31,886 nt of DNA. It comes from Oscillospiraceae bacterium (lineage in GTDB: Bacteria > Bacillota > Clostridia > Oscillospirales > Ruminococcaceae). The DNA is taken from positions 1 through 31,886 of the forward strand of contig JAEDLR010000017.1 of NCBI GenBank assembly GCA_016295145.1, written 5' to 3'. Numbering within the stretch: position 1 is the first letter of the stretch; each line of letters opens with the position of its first letter. Below, piece by piece: positions 6,282-14,525 of this stretch. The position numbers and the translations under genes are program-made. The notes under the pieces are model-generated. The model saw nothing but the letters and a program-made list of their open reading frames with translations. It was not told the DNA's origin and did no database searches.

Positions 6282-8651
6282 ATGGGTTCCAACAATATGC
6301 GCTTTGCAGCCGCACTTTGCGGTGCTGCAATTCTGTTTGGCAGTGTGGCAATACCCACCGCCGAAGTACCATCTGCGGTGGTTTATGCTGCAAGCACGGT
6401 GGTTTTTACCGAATCCAGCGGCTTTTTTGAATCCGCATACTGCCAGTGGGCGCCGGTGGATCAAGCCGAGGGCTACAATGTATACTGCAACGGCACCCGG
6501 ATCGACAGTATGCTGATCCGCCAGTATAACGGCTACTACCGCGCCGATGCGGTGGGTCTGGCGGCAGGCGGCTACACCATGAAGGTAGTGCCCGTCATCA
6601 GCGGCGGCGAGGATGCCTCCAGGGCAGCGGAAGTCAATGTGACCGTAACCGCCCATGACCGCGAGGGCTTTGCCTTCACAAACGGTAAGGCAATGGGTGC
6701 ATACAATGCCGATGGTACGCTCAAGGCAAATGCCATCGTGATTTATGTCACCGATGCCAACAAGGATTCCGTAACCGCAGAGATCGACCCAGACGGCAAG
6801 GGTGTGCAGACCATCCAGGGCGTGCAGAATATCATTACCGCATATAAAAAGGGAAAGGAAAGCCGCCCGATGGCAATCCGCTTCATCGGCAATATCACCG
6901 ACCCCGGCAACATGGCAAAGGGCGATTTGCTGGTGGATACTGTCACCGCAGGCATGACCCTTGAGGGCATCGGCAATGACGCGACCATGAACGGCTTCGG
7001 CATTGTACTGAAAAACTGCGTCAATGTCGAGGTGCGCAATCTGGGCTTTATGAACTGCAACAGCGATGAGGGCGACAACTGCGGCTTGCAGCAGGGCAAC
7101 AGCTACTGCTGGGTGCATAACTGCGATTTCTTCTACGGCGATGCAGGCTCCGATGCAGACCAGGTGAAGGGCGACGGCGCACTGGATACCAAAAAATCCC
7201 ACCATGTCACCCACTCCTACAACCACTTCTGGGATAACGGAAAGTGTAATTTGCAGGGCGCAAACGGCAGCGATACCTCCAACTACATCACTTACCACCA
7301 CAACTGGTATGACCATTCCGATTCCCGTCACCCTCGTGTGAGAGTCGCAACCGTCCATGTGTACAATAACTATTATGACGGCAACGCCAAGTACGGCATC
7401 GGTTCTACAACAGATTCCGATATTTTTGCCGAGAACAACTACTTCCGCAACTGCAACAAGCCCATGATTATTTCTACGCAAGGCTCTGATACCGAAAATA
7501 CCCTTTCCGGCGAAACAGGCGGCATGATTAAGGCATTTGGCAATGTGATCGTCGGTGCCGGCTCCTACAAGCCCTACAGCCAGAGCAGCAGCGATTTTGA
7601 CTGCTATGATGCTTCCTCCAGAACCGAGCAGGTGCCCTCCTCCGTGAAAGCGACAAACGGCGGCGCGACCTACAATAATTTCGATACTGCAAGTGATATG
7701 TACAGCTATTCTGTAGATGCAGCCGAAGATGTACCTGCCATTGTAGAGGCATGGGCAGGCAGAATCAACGGCGGCGACTTCCAGTGGGATTTTGATAACA
7801 GCACCGAGGACAGCAATTCTTCTGTGATTCCGGAGCTAAAAGCCGCACTGGTCGGCTATGATGATGCAATCGTTGCCATTGGCAGTGGTTCTTACATCGG
7901 CACAACACCGGATCCCATAGTGACCGGCACTACCACAAGCGGTACTTCCACCTCTACCACCACAACAACCACAACCACCAACAGCGGCGCTGTTACTGAT
8001 CCCATTGTGACATCCGGATATATCCACAACTTCACGGAGCACGGCACATCCAGCAGCTTCTATTCCATTACGGGCAATCTTTCCGACAGCAAGGGCAGCA
8101 TGAATTACGGGGGATTGAATCTGACCACCTGCCTGAAGATGGAATCTTCGACCAATATCGGATTCACCACCACCACTGCTGCGACGCTGACACTGGTGAT
8201 GCAGAACGGCACTTCCTTTAAGGTGGACGGCAACGCGTACAATGTCCCCACAGACGGTGTATTCACCATGGAGCTTGCCGCAGGTACCCACACTATTACA
8301 AAGGGCGATGGCTCTGTGTTCCTGTACTATATGGCAGTCAGCATGGACGATGCACCCGCAAGCTCTACTACCACAACTACTACAACTACTACAACCACAA
8401 CAACCACCACAACGACTGCTACGGAAACCACCAGCGAACCCACTCCCGCAGCCACACTGGCAGGCGATGTGAACTGCGACGGCTTTGTCAAAATCGGTGA
8501 TGTGATTCTGCTGAACCGCTTTATGGCAGAGGACGCAACGGTTATCATTTCTGCCACGGGTATGGCAAATGCCGATGCCGACGGCATCGCAGGTGTTGGC
8601 AGCGGAGACGCTGTGGCAATTCTGAAGATGCTTGCAAGCCTTGAGGCATAA
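6282..8651 (+). CDS. Secreted pectate lyase (PL1) with CBM77-like module and dockerin
   Basis: Calcium-dependent lyase predicted to cleave polygalacturonate outside the cell while held on a cellulosome. The 789 aa comprise: signal peptide (about 1-37, VVYA-A); a beta-sandwich, probably FnIII-like (about 38-122); a PL1 parallel beta-helix (about 130-535) with DQVKGDGALDTKKSHHVT, YHHNWYDHSDSRHPRVR (catalytic Arg in RHPRVR, about 349-354) and VYNNYYDG; a Thr linker; a module at about 578-687 (IHNFTEHGTSSSFYSITGN ... LKMES ... AGTHTITKGDG) resembling the pectin-binding CBM77 of R. flavefaciens; a second Thr-rich linker; and a type-I dockerin (about 729-787). Dockerin loop 1 (DVNCDGFVKIGD) is canonical, whereas loop 2 (DADGIAGVGSGD) lacks the usual Asp at position 5. 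ATG 6282 follows AAGAGGGG. Monocistronic, with its own promoter and terminator. Confidence 0.9.
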   Translation: MGSNNMRFAAALCGAAILFGSVAIPTAEVPSAVVYAASTVVFTESSGFFESAYCQWAPVDQAEGYNVYCNGTRIDSMLIRQYNGYYRADAVGLAAGGYTMKVVPVISGGEDASRAAEVNVTVTAHDREGFAFTNGKAMGAYNADGTLKANAIVIYVTDANKDSVTAEIDPDGKGVQTIQGVQNIITAYKKGKESRPMAIRFIGNITDPGNMAKGDLLVDTVTAGMTLEGIGNDATMNGFGIVLKNCVNVEVRNLGFMNCNSDEGDNCGLQQGNSYCWVHNCDFFYGDAGSDADQVKGDGALDTKKSHHVTHSYNHFWDNGKCNLQGANGSDTSNYITYHHNWYDHSDSRHPRVRVATVHVYNNYYDGNAKYGIGSTTDSDIFAENNYFRNCNKPMIISTQGSDTENTLSGETGGMIKAFGNVIVGAGSYKPYSQSSSDFDCYDASSRTEQVPSSVKATNGGATYNNFDTASDMYSYSVDAAEDVPAIVEAWAGRINGGDFQWDFDNSTEDSNSSVIPELKAALVGYDDAIVAIGSGSYIGTTPDPIVTGTTTSGTSTSTTTTTTTTNSGAVTDPIVTSGYIHNFTEHGTSSSFYSITGNLSDSKGSMNYGGLNLTTCLKMESSTNIGFTTTTAATLTLVMQNGTSFKVDGNAYNVPTDGVFTMELAAGTHTITKGDGSVFLYYMAVSMDDAPASSTTTTTTTTTTTTTTTTTATETTSEPTPAATLAGDVNCDGFVKIGDVILLNRFMAEDATVIISATGMANADADGIAGVGSGDAVAILKMLASLEA

Positions 8652-8668
8652 TCACCAAGCAGATGAAC

Positions 8669-8703
8669 ACACGACCGTACTGCATCAGAGGTACGGTCGT
8701 TTT
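8669..8703 (+). terminator. Terminator of the pectate lyase gene
   Basis: Stem ACGACCGTAC / GTACGGTCGT with a short loop followed by TTTTGCG. It lies 18 nt after the stop and between two convergent genes. The rest of the gap (8704-8776) shows nothing recognisable. Confidence 0.85.
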
Positions 8704-8776
8704 GCGTGTTTATATCATGGGACGCTATGGGAAACGAACCCTGTGTGGGTTGTTATCTGGGCTATGTATGCAGCAA

Positions 8777-9946
8777 TCAATGTTCCATGGGAAAGATCAG
8801 TTCGGGAATCTGTGCTAGCATTTGCTTGCCGTATGCGCTGACCTCATTGAAGCCGCCGTTTGCATCGGATCCGTTGGAAGTCCACGGGAACACGCCGTCC
8901 CACCCGTTATCATACAGCGACTGCGCCGCCTGGCAAAGATCCATGTTCTCTTTCTGCGAGCCAAGGGCAGAGCATTCGCCCATGACATTGGGTTTAGAGG
9001 TATCCAGACCGTACTGTTCGGGCGTCATCACAAAAGGATTGCCATACCATTGCAGCATCCAGTCGTAAAAATGCACGGAGTAGAAATCCATGCAGGCATC
9101 ATCGCCGCCGTACTGCTTCATGGCTGCATCGCCAACCCAGTTGAGCTTGTGCTTGTCGGAATTGTTACGGATGATGGCAATGCCCGTTGTCACCAGGATA
9201 TCGCTGTTCTGGTGAATTGCCGCGGAAACCTTGGCGTAGAAATTCACCAACGGCTGCACATCAATTTTGCCACACTCCTGATTCTCGTTGATCCAGTCCG
9301 GCTCGTTGCAGATATCAATGCTGTACAGATAATCGTTACTATCATAGCGTTTGGCAAAGGGCACAATGTAGTTGTCGATATAGCTTTGCAGGGCAGGCTC
9401 ATCATTGATGATATGACGGAACCGCTTGTAATTCTTATTACCCTCCTTGCAGCAGTCAAAGGACATCATGGTTGCCATAATGTAGATCTTATGCTTGGCG
9501 GCGATTTCCATCAGCGAATCCACATCTGCCCAGAACTGGTCGGTCATGCCTGTGACATGGTTATTGGCATCAAACTGAATGCCGTAGTCGCCACTGCATA
9601 GAATCCACACACGGGAAGAATTGATGCCTGCTTCGTGAAGATCAGCAAAGTGGCTGTCCCAGAACGATGCGTCAAATTCTCTGCCGAAGTCATCCCAGTT
9701 ATCCCATGGGGTATTGGTGCCGCTGAACCAGATATTCTCGCCGTTGACCTTAAACTCGCCGTTTTCGATATAGACTCTTGCGGTGCCATCGGATACAACC
9801 CGATCTGCCGTGGAACTCACCGATGCACTGTCGGAGGAAACTCCAGACGCATCGGTAGAACGATCGGTACAGGCGGTTGCAGCACTGAGCATCGAGATGC
9901 TCAGTGTCACCGCTGCGAACCGTTTCATGCTACTTTTAAAAGACAT
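8777..9946 (-). CDS. GH5-like glycoside hydrolase, putative lipoprotein
   Basis: Predicted surface beta-glycanase (389 aa) of the GH-A clan, closest in style to GH5 cellulases and mannanases. A basic N-terminus and hydrophobic segment end in a lipobox-like SAATAC (Cys26), followed by a Ser/Thr-rich spacer to about residue 53. The TIM barrel starts at FKVNGENIWFSGTN and contains the acid/base motif DICNEPDW (Glu215), HFYDW at about 292-296 and the nucleophile motif VMGECSALG (Glu324). ATG 9946 follows GAAAGGG; a second ATG at 9928 lacks a ribosome site. There is no dockerin or carbohydrate-binding module, so it is probably membrane-anchored and not cellulosomal. It lies 20 nt after the radical SAM gene, probably last in the operon. 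Subfamily and substrate cannot be assigned by eye. Confidence 0.82.
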   Translation of the reverse strand: MSFKSSMKRFAAVTLSISMLSAATACTDRSTDASGVSSDSASVSSTADRVVSDGTARVYIENGEFKVNGENIWFSGTNTPWDNWDDFGREFDASFWDSHFADLHEAGINSSRVWILCSGDYGIQFDANNHVTGMTDQFWADVDSLMEIAAKHKIYIMATMMSFDCCKEGNKNYKRFRHIINDEPALQSYIDNYIVPFAKRYDSNDYLYSIDICNEPDWINENQECGKIDVQPLVNFYAKVSAAIHQNSDILVTTGIAIIRNNSDKHKLNWVGDAAMKQYGGDDACMDFYSVHFYDWMLQWYGNPFVMTPEQYGLDTSKPNVMGECSALGSQKENMDLCQAAQSLYDNGWDGVFPWTSNGSDANGGFNEVSAYGKQMLAQIPELIFPMEH

Positions 9947-9966
9947 TTCTATTCTACCCTTTCTCG

Positions 9967-10575
9967 TTACTCTGCGATATACTCGCGCACTCGCAGCGGA
10001 ATGCCTGCGGCATCTGCAACCGCCTGCGCTGCGGCAATTTCCTCTTTGGAGATCACATCCACCACGGTGAACATCACCTTGGGAACATACGCCTTCACCG
10101 ATTTGGCAAATTCCTGCATGGCAGCGAAGGCGTTATCCCATTTGGGACGGGTAACAGCCATATATTCCGCCTCAGTGCCGGCGTTCAGGCTAATGGAGAT
10201 CACATCAAACTTACCTGCAAACTCCGCAGCGGTGCTTCTGCCGTGAATCAGATCCGCAAGGCCGTTGGTATTCAGACGCACAGGTGGGCAACCCTTCAGC
10301 GATTTTGCGTATGCCGCCGTTTGCAGCAGCAGCTCCAGTGCCGAAGTAGGCTCCCCGTAGCCGCAGAATACAAGCTCCGTCCACTGGGAGAGATCATACG
10401 CCGAAAACGCTGCCTTTACCTCCTCAAATGTGGGGTCATGCTCCAGCCACAGGCTATCAGAGCCATATGCACCGTCGCCGTTATGACGGATGCAGAAAGT
10501 ACAGTTACAGGGGCAACGGTTCGTCAGATTGACATACAACTGCTTGCCCACGGGATACAAAATCGTCATTGCCAT
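9967..10575 (-). CDS. TatD-linked radical SAM protein
   Basis: A 202-aa radical SAM protein. The [4Fe-4S]-binding motif CPCNCTFC gives CxxxCxxC at residues 21, 25 and 28, preceded by YVNLTNR. FCGYGEPTSALELLL is the GGEP-like SAM motif. The overall pattern (LYVNLTNRCPCNCTFCIR, DSLWLEHDPTFEEVKAA) matches the TIGR04038 family, whose members are often next to tatD nucleases; no tatD is in this window. The substrate is unknown in the family. ATG 10575 follows AAAGGAGC; a second ATG at 10569 is possible. It is separated from the upstream gene by 79 nt containing a hairpin and from GH5 by 20 nt. Confidence 0.85.
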   Translation of the reverse strand: MAMTILYPVGKQLYVNLTNRCPCNCTFCIRHNGDGAYGSDSLWLEHDPTFEEVKAAFSAYDLSQWTELVFCGYGEPTSALELLLQTAAYAKSLKGCPPVRLNTNGLADLIHGRSTAAEFAGKFDVISISLNAGTEAEYMAVTRPKWDNAFAAMQEFAKSVKAYVPKVMFTVVDVISKEEIAAAQAVADAAGIPLRVREYIAE

Positions 10576-10616
10576 TGTAAAAGCTCCTTTTTTCAGATTC
10601 GTTCATGCAAGCCAAC

Positions 10617-10646
10617 GCCGCACAGAGCAGAAACGCTCCATGCGGC
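10617..10646 (-). other. Intercistronic hairpin
   Basis: On the minus strand GCCGCA ... TGCGGC with an inner GAGC/GCTC helix around a TTTCT-type loop. It lies between the 121-aa gene and the radical SAM gene. There is no T run, so it is more likely an mRNA processing or stability element than a terminator. Confidence 0.5.
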
Positions 10647-10654
10647 AGTGATCA

Positions 10655-11020
10655 TCATACAAAAAAGGTATCGCGTTCTTCGGGTGCAGGCTGAAAATGC
10701 TCCACCACGCGAATCTTGCCGATCAAGTGCTGGTTGAGGATGTCGGTCTCATCGGTGGAAAGCCACAGCGCACGGCGGTTGATATTGTCTGCATTCTGCA
10801 CAGGAAACTGTCGGATATATGCATCATCCACAATGCAACTGAGCACATACACATCGCAGTCACCGTCAGGCATATGCAGGTGGCGGGCAATCTGTTTTGC
10901 TCCCTCATAGGAAAGCAGCAGTGCCAGCAGCGGCTTGTCACTCTGCGTCGGGAAGCCTGCAAAACCCTTTGCGGCAATGGCGTCATATTCTTGATTGGTT
11001 ACGGGACGGTATAACTCCAT
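10655..11020 (-). CDS. Uncharacterised 121-aa protein
   Basis: I do not recognise the family. The start is placed at ATG 11020 (MELYRPVTNQEYDAIAA), behind AAAGGAA; longer versions run into the upstream gene with no ribosome site. It is soluble with no signal peptide or membrane segment. Features include LLSYEGAKQIARHLHMPDGDCDVYVLSCIVDDAYI and a C-terminal GKIRVVEHFQPAPEERDTFFV; 'rhythm' and length suggest a small alpha/beta domain resembling toxin or ADP-ribosyl-type folds, but nothing catalytic can be pointed to. It is 16 nt downstream of the two-TM gene, so most likely in the same operon as the YbjN-like protein. Confidence 0.75.
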   Translation of the reverse strand: MELYRPVTNQEYDAIAAKGFAGFPTQSDKPLLALLLSYEGAKQIARHLHMPDGDCDVYVLSCIVDDAYIRQFPVQNADNINRRALWLSTDETDILNQHLIGKIRVVEHFQPAPEERDTFFV

Positions 11021-11036
11021 GGGGATCTCATTCCTT

Positions 11037-11507
11037 TCAAATCGGGGGAACACATTCCGGCGCCTGCTTCGCGGCGCATTCTTCCTCTGCACTGCTTTCC
11101 GCAGAAGGCTTTGCAGATACTGCATTGACGATCGCTGCACGCTCTGCAGCCTCACGCTGCAAGCGGTTACGCTCCAGACGGCGATGATTCAGCTCGTCAT
11201 AAATGCGATACATCTTCTGCACGGAATTTTCCAGAAAATAATAGTGCAGGATGTACGGAATCAACAGAATCAAAATCAAAAAAAGCAGCGGCAGCAGCAG
11301 TACCGTTTCTGCAACGAGGAATGTTCCCATCATCAAAAACAGCCCCAAGGCGAAGAGCATCGTCACCAGAAAATGGATCAGTCGCTCATGCTGCATAAAC
11401 TCAATTTTCTGCAAATGATTCCGTATCAGCTCATCATAATCCAGCGGCACATTGCGCTTGAGCAAATCCTCGATGCGGCTTAAATACTCGGTCAGATACT
11501 TTCGCAT
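11037..11507 (-). CDS. Uncharacterised two-TM membrane protein
   Basis: A 156-aa protein. Residues 1-42 are charged and helical (RKYLTEYLSRIEDLLKR), two hydrophobic segments at about 44-63 and 66-91 form a hairpin, and a long charged helical tail follows (YRIYDELNHRRLERNRLQREAAERAA), ending in an Ala/Glu/Ser-rich region. Both ends probably face the cytoplasm. No named family is recognised. Its start (ATG 11507, behind GGAG) overlaps the end of the YbjN-like gene by 16 nt, so the two are translationally linked. Confidence 0.8.
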   Translation of the reverse strand: MRKYLTEYLSRIEDLLKRNVPLDYDELIRNHLQKIEFMQHERLIHFLVTMLFALGLFLMMGTFLVAETVLLLPLLFLILILLIPYILHYYFLENSVQKMYRIYDELNHRRLERNRLQREAAERAAIVNAVSAKPSAESSAEEECAAKQAPECVPPI

Positions 11508-12043
11508 TGGCTTTTCTCCGTTTGTTCAGATTCCGGTTTCGGCTGCTTGCCGTGCTGTGCATCAAAATGCAAAAAATCCATCAGGGTGATACTGCCATCA
11601 CTCAGCGCCAGAAAACGGTCGTTATAGCGGTCAATGGTATCCGCCGCAACATAGATCATGTACTCGAACAGAGCCGCGCTCAGAGTCGTTTCCATAAAGG
11701 CAGCCGTCAAACGAAACCGCAATGCACCTGCATTGTAGTCAAAATCAAAAGAGCCATCTGCCAACCCATGATTCGCCGCAGAAACTGCAATTGCCATATC
11801 CCCGTTGCGCCCTGCGGGCACGGTAAAGGGCATGGGGGAATACAGCGACACCATCTGCCGCTCCGGACGAAACAGCAAATGCAAATCCATCGGCAAATCC
11901 TCACCGGTAAAGCGGATGCGCACATGGGCGAAATCCTGTCGGTTTTCCTCAATCACATATTTCAGTTGCTTCTGCTCCAGCATGGCGATGAGTACATTAA
12001 AATTTTTGCGGGAATGCTCCATGCGCTGGGGTGTTAATTCCAA
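11492..12043 (-). CDS. YbjN-like domain protein
   Basis: Predicted cytoplasmic protein of 183 aa with a YbjN-type fold (type III secretion chaperone-like): helix RKNFNVLIAMLEQKQLKYV, strands RIRFTGEDLPMDLHLLFRPERQMVSLYSPMPF, then VSAANHGLADGSFDFDYNAGALRFRLTAAF, which is the family core. The function in the family is not established. I place the start at TTG 12043: GAGAGGAGG lies 8 nt upstream (12060-12052), whereas the in-frame ATG at 12097 sits directly against the -10 box of a near-perfect promoter and would precede the transcript start. It is the first gene of the minus-strand operon. Confidence 0.82.
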   Translation of the reverse strand: MELTPQRMEHSRKNFNVLIAMLEQKQLKYVIEENRQDFAHVRIRFTGEDLPMDLHLLFRPERQMVSLYSPMPFTVPAGRNGDMAIAVSAANHGLADGSFDFDYNAGALRFRLTAAFMETTLSAALFEYMIYVAADTIDRYNDRFLALSDGSITLMDFLHFDAQHGKQPKPESEQTEKSQCESI

Positions 12044-12097
12044 CGGTCTCGCCTCCTCTCCATGATTTACCGATATGTCCATCCTTCTTATGGTCAT

Positions 12098-12126
12098 ATT
12101 CTACCATATATCCCCCTGTTTGTCAA
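12098..12126 (-). promoter_or_regulatory. Promoter of the YbjN-like operon
   Basis: On the minus strand, -35 TTGACA (12126-12121), 17-nt spacer, -10 TAGAAT (12103-12098). The predicted transcript starts near 12090, which decides for the TTG start at 12043. It is divergent from the promoter of the SPFH gene, 55 nt away. Confidence 0.85.
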
Positions 12127-12180
12127 GGGTAAATTGTAGAAAAAGAACAGTTGCGGTCAATGAATTCTCGCAGAAAGCAC

Positions 12181-12209
12181 TTGCATTTGCTTTGGAAATA
12201 TGCTATAAT
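12181..12209 (+). promoter_or_regulatory. Promoter of the SPFH / zinc-ribbon / TPM operon
   Basis: -35 TTGCAT (12181-12186), 17-nt spacer, perfect -10 TATAAT (12204-12209), giving a leader of about 78 nt. This resembles a housekeeping promoter and not the sigma-W type that drives the related Bacillus operon. Confidence 0.75.
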
Positions 12210-12293
12210 GATCATGGAATGCTGTTTTTTTGCGTTTCCAAAATCAGTAAACTGCAAGAAGTACAAGGACTGCATATTTTAGGAGGTTTTATC

Positions 12294-13454
12294 ATGGGTT
12301 TGATTCAAGCTGCTGTATCGTCTGTTTCCGGCGCACTGGCCGATTCCTGGCTGGAGGTTGTTCAGCCTGCAAAAATGGGTGTTTCTACCGTTGCCGTAAA
12401 GGGCTACCCCGTCAACACCAAGAAAAACAAGCGCAGTGAGAATATCATCTCCAACGGCTCCGTGATCCAGGTTGCTGAAAAGCAGGCAATGTTGCTGCTG
12501 GATGGCGGTCAGATCGTGGATTACAGCGCATATCCCGGCTATTACAAGGTATTTGCAAGCTCTACCCCCTCAATCTTCAACGGTCAGCTAGCAGATTCCG
12601 TCAAGGATAGCTTCAACCGTTTCCGTTTCAACGGCATCCCCTCTGCATCCCAGGAAGTCATGTTCCTCAATTTGCAGGAGCTGCGCGGCATCCGCTTTGG
12701 CACACGCAACGCCTTACAGTATTTCGATAACTTCTATCAGGCAGAGTTGTTTGTACGCTGCCACGGTACCTATTCCATCCGCATCACTGACCCAGTGCTG
12801 TTCTATCAGGAAGTGCTGCCCAAGGGTGCAGAGCATATTGATATTGTAGATGTCAACGAGCAGTTCCTCAACGAGTTCCTCTGCGCGCTGCAAACTGCCT
12901 TTGGTAAGCTTTCCGAAGAGGGCGTGCGCATCTCCTCGCTGGGTGCCAAGTCCATGGAACTTTCCAAGCAGATGGCAGATGTACTGGATGCCGACTGGCG
13001 CGCACAGCGCGGCTTCGAGATTGTAAGCGTTGCCATTGCCAACATCAGCTACGATGAGGAAAGCAAACAGCTCATCAATATGCGTAATCAGGGTGCCATG
13101 ATGCAGGATCCCAATATCCGGAGCGCCTTTGTACAGAGCGCGGCAGCCCAGGGCTTGCAGTCAGCGGGTGCCAATACAGCCGGTGCAGGTACGGCATTTA
13201 TGGGTATGGGCGCAGGCATGGCTGCCATGTCCGGCATCTTCCAGAACACACAGCCTGCACAGCAGCCCATGCAGCAGCCGGTTGCCCCTGCCGCCAACAA
13301 CGGCTGGCAGTGCAGCTGCGGCATGAGCAATGTGGGTAATTTCTGTGCAAACTGCGGCGCAAAGCGTCCGGCAGCAAACGGCCCGTGGCAGTGTGGCTGC
13401 GGTATGACCAATCAGGGGAACTTCTGCTCAAACTGCGGCAAGCCCAGAGGATAA
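12294..13454 (+). CDS. SPFH-domain protein with C-terminal zinc ribbons (YdjI-like)
   Basis: A 386-aa protein of the SPFH / 'virion core protein-like' family. ATG 12294 follows AGGAGG (12281-12286). The N-terminal region WLEVVQPAKMGVSTVAVKG ... NGSVIQVAEKQAMLLLDGGQIVDYSAYPGYYKV is typical of the family; the SPFH core runs to about residue 270 (RGFEIVSVAIANISYDEES). A Gly/Ala/Met-rich segment and Gln/Pro linker lead to two zinc ribbons (WQCSCGMSNVGNFCANCG and WQCGCGMTNQGNFCSNCG). In B. subtilis the homologous YdjI, with YdjG and YdjH, recruits PspA to stressed membranes; here the three homologues are adjacent but no pspA is seen. Start of a three-gene operon. Confidence 0.88.
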   Translation: MGLIQAAVSSVSGALADSWLEVVQPAKMGVSTVAVKGYPVNTKKNKRSENIISNGSVIQVAEKQAMLLLDGGQIVDYSAYPGYYKVFASSTPSIFNGQLADSVKDSFNRFRFNGIPSASQEVMFLNLQELRGIRFGTRNALQYFDNFYQAELFVRCHGTYSIRITDPVLFYQEVLPKGAEHIDIVDVNEQFLNEFLCALQTAFGKLSEEGVRISSLGAKSMELSKQMADVLDADWRAQRGFEIVSVAIANISYDEESKQLINMRNQGAMMQDPNIRSAFVQSAAAQGLQSAGANTAGAGTAFMGMGAGMAAMSGIFQNTQPAQQPMQQPVAPAANNGWQCSCGMSNVGNFCANCGAKRPAANGPWQCGCGMTNQGNFCSNCGKPRG

Positions 13455-13460
13455 TTGCCC

Positions 13461-14525
13461 ATGGAATCTGTTGCATTCAAATGTCCCAACTGTGGCGCAG
13501 AGCTTGTATTCGCCGCCCAGCAGCAGGATTTTCGCTGTGAGTATTGCCAGAGCAGCTTTACCAAGCAGGAGATGGAATACATCGCTGCCAAGCAGGAAGA
13601 AAAGCTGGAAAGCATTACCCCCGAACAGCAGCAGGAAACGGAAGCATTCACTGAGAGTACGGGCTACTATCACTGCGAAAGCTGTGGTGCAGAGGTCATG
13701 GCGGATGATAACACCGCTGCAACCTTCTGTTACTACTGCCACAGCCCCGTGATCCTACAGGGGCGCGTTGCAGGCGAATACCGCCCCGCGAAGGTGATCC
13801 CCTTTCAGCTTGACCGCAATGCAGCACTCAGCCAATTCAAAAACTGGTGCAAGAAAAAACGGTTCTTACCCAATGATTTCAACACCGATGACCAAATGGA
13901 AAAAATGGTGGGTCTGTACGTCCCGTTCTGGGTCACCGACTGTGAAAACGCGGCGGATATGGAAGCACTGGGCAAACAGGTGCGCAGCTGGACCAGCGGC
14001 GACACACGCATCACCGAAACCAAGGAGTTTGCCGTCAAACGGAACGCCACCGTTGTGCTGCGCGGTATCCCTGCCGACGGCGCCAGCCATATCAGCGATG
14101 AACTGATGGAGGCGCTGGAGCCCTTTGACTATCAGGCGACACAACCCTTTGCTATGCAGTATTTAAGCGGATTCCTCGCGGAAAAATACGACCTGAACAT
14201 GGCGGCAGTATTTCCCCGCGTGCAAAAGCGTGCAGTACAGGCTTGTGATTCGCTGCTGCGCTCCTCTGCCACGGGATACAGTTCCCTTTCGGTCACCCAT
14301 TCCGATATCAAGGTGCTCAGCACCGAATGGCAGTATATGCTGCTGCCCGTGTGGTTCATGACCTATCGCTACCAGGGCAAGACCTACGAGTTTGCCATCA
14401 ACGGGCAGACCGGAAAGTTTGCAGGTGAGCCTCCCGTTTCCAAATCCAAAATGTGGGGCTTCAGTGCGGGGCTTGCCGCTGCGGTCGCTCTCATCAGCAC
14501 ATTGATTGGAGGGTTCTTCTTATGA
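13461..14525 (+). CDS. Zinc-ribbon membrane protein (YdjG-like)
   Basis: A 354-aa protein. ATG 13461 is chosen because AGAGGA lies 9 nt upstream; the in-frame TTG at 13455 is too close to it. It begins with a TFIIB-like zinc ribbon (FKCPNCGAELVF ... FRCEYCQSSF, Cys 8, 11, 26, 29), then a second (YYHCESCGAEV ... TFCYYCHSPV). A large beta-rich region follows with the family motif YRPAKVIPF and LPVWFMTYRYQGKTYEFAINGQTGKFAGE. A C-terminal TM helix (about 331-354) ends the protein. Homologous to Bacillus YdjG, a partner of YdjH/YdjI in the PspA-type envelope response (known in Bacillus; role here inferred). It overlaps the next gene by 4 nt (ATGA). Confidence 0.88.
   Translation: MESVAFKCPNCGAELVFAAQQQDFRCEYCQSSFTKQEMEYIAAKQEEKLESITPEQQQETEAFTESTGYYHCESCGAEVMADDNTAATFCYYCHSPVILQGRVAGEYRPAKVIPFQLDRNAALSQFKNWCKKKRFLPNDFNTDDQMEKMVGLYVPFWVTDCENAADMEALGKQVRSWTSGDTRITETKEFAVKRNATVVLRGIPADGASHISDELMEALEPFDYQATQPFAMQYLSGFLAEKYDLNMAAVFPRVQKRAVQACDSLLRSSATGYSSLSVTHSDIKVLSTEWQYMLLPVWFMTYRYQGKTYEFAINGQTGKFAGEPPVSKSKMWGFSAGLAAAVALISTLIGGFFL

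Noticed and set aside
6258..7481. 407-codon minus-strand frame opposite the pectate lyase
   Set aside because: Antisense shadow; Ile/Val/His-rich low-complexity composition and no family match.
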